NCBI GenBank assembly: GCA_009741485.1
Contig: CM019216.1
Coordinates: 50,111,792 to 50,175,791 of the forward strand
From: Malurus cyaneus samueli
Lineage: Eukaryota; Chordata; Aves; Passeriformes; Maluridae
DNA length: 64,000 bases
Direction of reading: 5' to 3'
The notes under the pieces are model-generated. The model was not told the DNA's origin and did not search any database. It saw only the letters and a list, made by a program, of their open reading frames with translations. The position numbers were made by a program, and so were the translations under genes. Positions 63,816 to 64,000 of the stretch are shown here, piece after piece (the stretch's first letter is position 1; each line of letters opens with the position of its first letter).

Positions 63816-64000
63816 GACAGTAACACAAACAATATTTTACATATTAATATCTGTAAATATCTATGTTATATTTTTCACAGGATACATTTGCTCATAAAAA
63901 TGTTATTTGAAAAATTAAGCTGCACATACTTAATATAATACTCTTGCAATTTTTTGTTTCTCTCATTTTTAAACAAAAAATACCTGACATTTGAATGTTA
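63600..64000 (+). other. LAMA2 intron, 5' part
   Basis: Begins with gtaaaa and holds a T-tract at 63633-63650 and an ATT microsatellite (63767-63813). No exon before the window ends. Confidence 0.85.
63767..63813 (+). repeat. (ATT)n microsatellite
   Basis: TTA/ATT repeat over about 47 nt with one ATAT interruption. Confidence 0.95.

Noticed and set aside
1..64000. CRISPR arrays, bacterial operons, tRNA or rRNA genes, endogenous viral elements
   Set aside because: None seen; the sequence is eukaryotic intron-exon DNA and all recognised mobile elements are CR1 LINE pieces.

Overview
The window is vertebrate nuclear DNA, almost certainly from a bird. It has long AT-rich introns, short exons with GT..AG borders, and several CR1 LINE fragments ending in the ATTCTATG-type 3' repeats typical of avian CR1. 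The two best-preserved CR1 copies resemble subfamilies I associate with neoavian birds, but the species cannot be fixed from the sequence.

Only one gene is supported: an internal part of LAMA2 (laminin subunit alpha-2, merosin) on the plus strand. Thirteen exons between 12559 and 63599 join with consistent codon phases into one open frame of 1959 nt (653 codons). The protein order matches the family: most of the first laminin IV type A domain (L4a), the second half of the split LE module after it, eight complete LE (laminin EGF-like) modules, the first part of the next split LE module, and the start of the second laminin IV type A domain (L4b). The 5' exons (signal peptide, LN domain, first LE modules, first L4a exon) and the 3' exons (rest of L4b, last LE modules, coiled coil, LG domains) lie outside the window. 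The rod-like short arm encoded here belongs to laminin-211/221 in the basement membrane of muscle, Schwann cells and other tissues.

Region by region: 1-12558 is intron with three CR1 pieces. 12559-23133 carries the L4a exons and the completion of the split LE module. 23134-46879 is mostly large introns around exons for LE6 to LE8, with an RT-bearing CR1 at 27.1-28.9 kb and several stretches that look like conserved non-coding elements (about 30.8, 35.5, 37.5, 38.1 and 40.4 kb). 46880-57161 is the dense LE9 to LE13 exon block. 57162-60915 holds an old CR1 cluster. 60916-64000 holds the exons leading into L4b.

The most interesting feature is at 48106-48252, between the exons for LE9 and LE10. 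It is a 147-nt open segment with a good acceptor that encodes a further, nearly complete LE module in symmetrical phase 0-0. It is not part of the mammalian LAMA2 protein as I know it, and skipping it also leaves the frame intact. It lacks one of the eight LE cysteines (Gly codon GGC where TGC would give Cys) and has a mediocre donor, so it is either an optional bird/sauropsid LE exon or one in decay. Other notable points are an extra cysteine in LE12, a C-tract and a GAAA repeat framing the first exon, a long imperfect hairpin at 16.75 kb, and a G27 tract at 18.5 kb.
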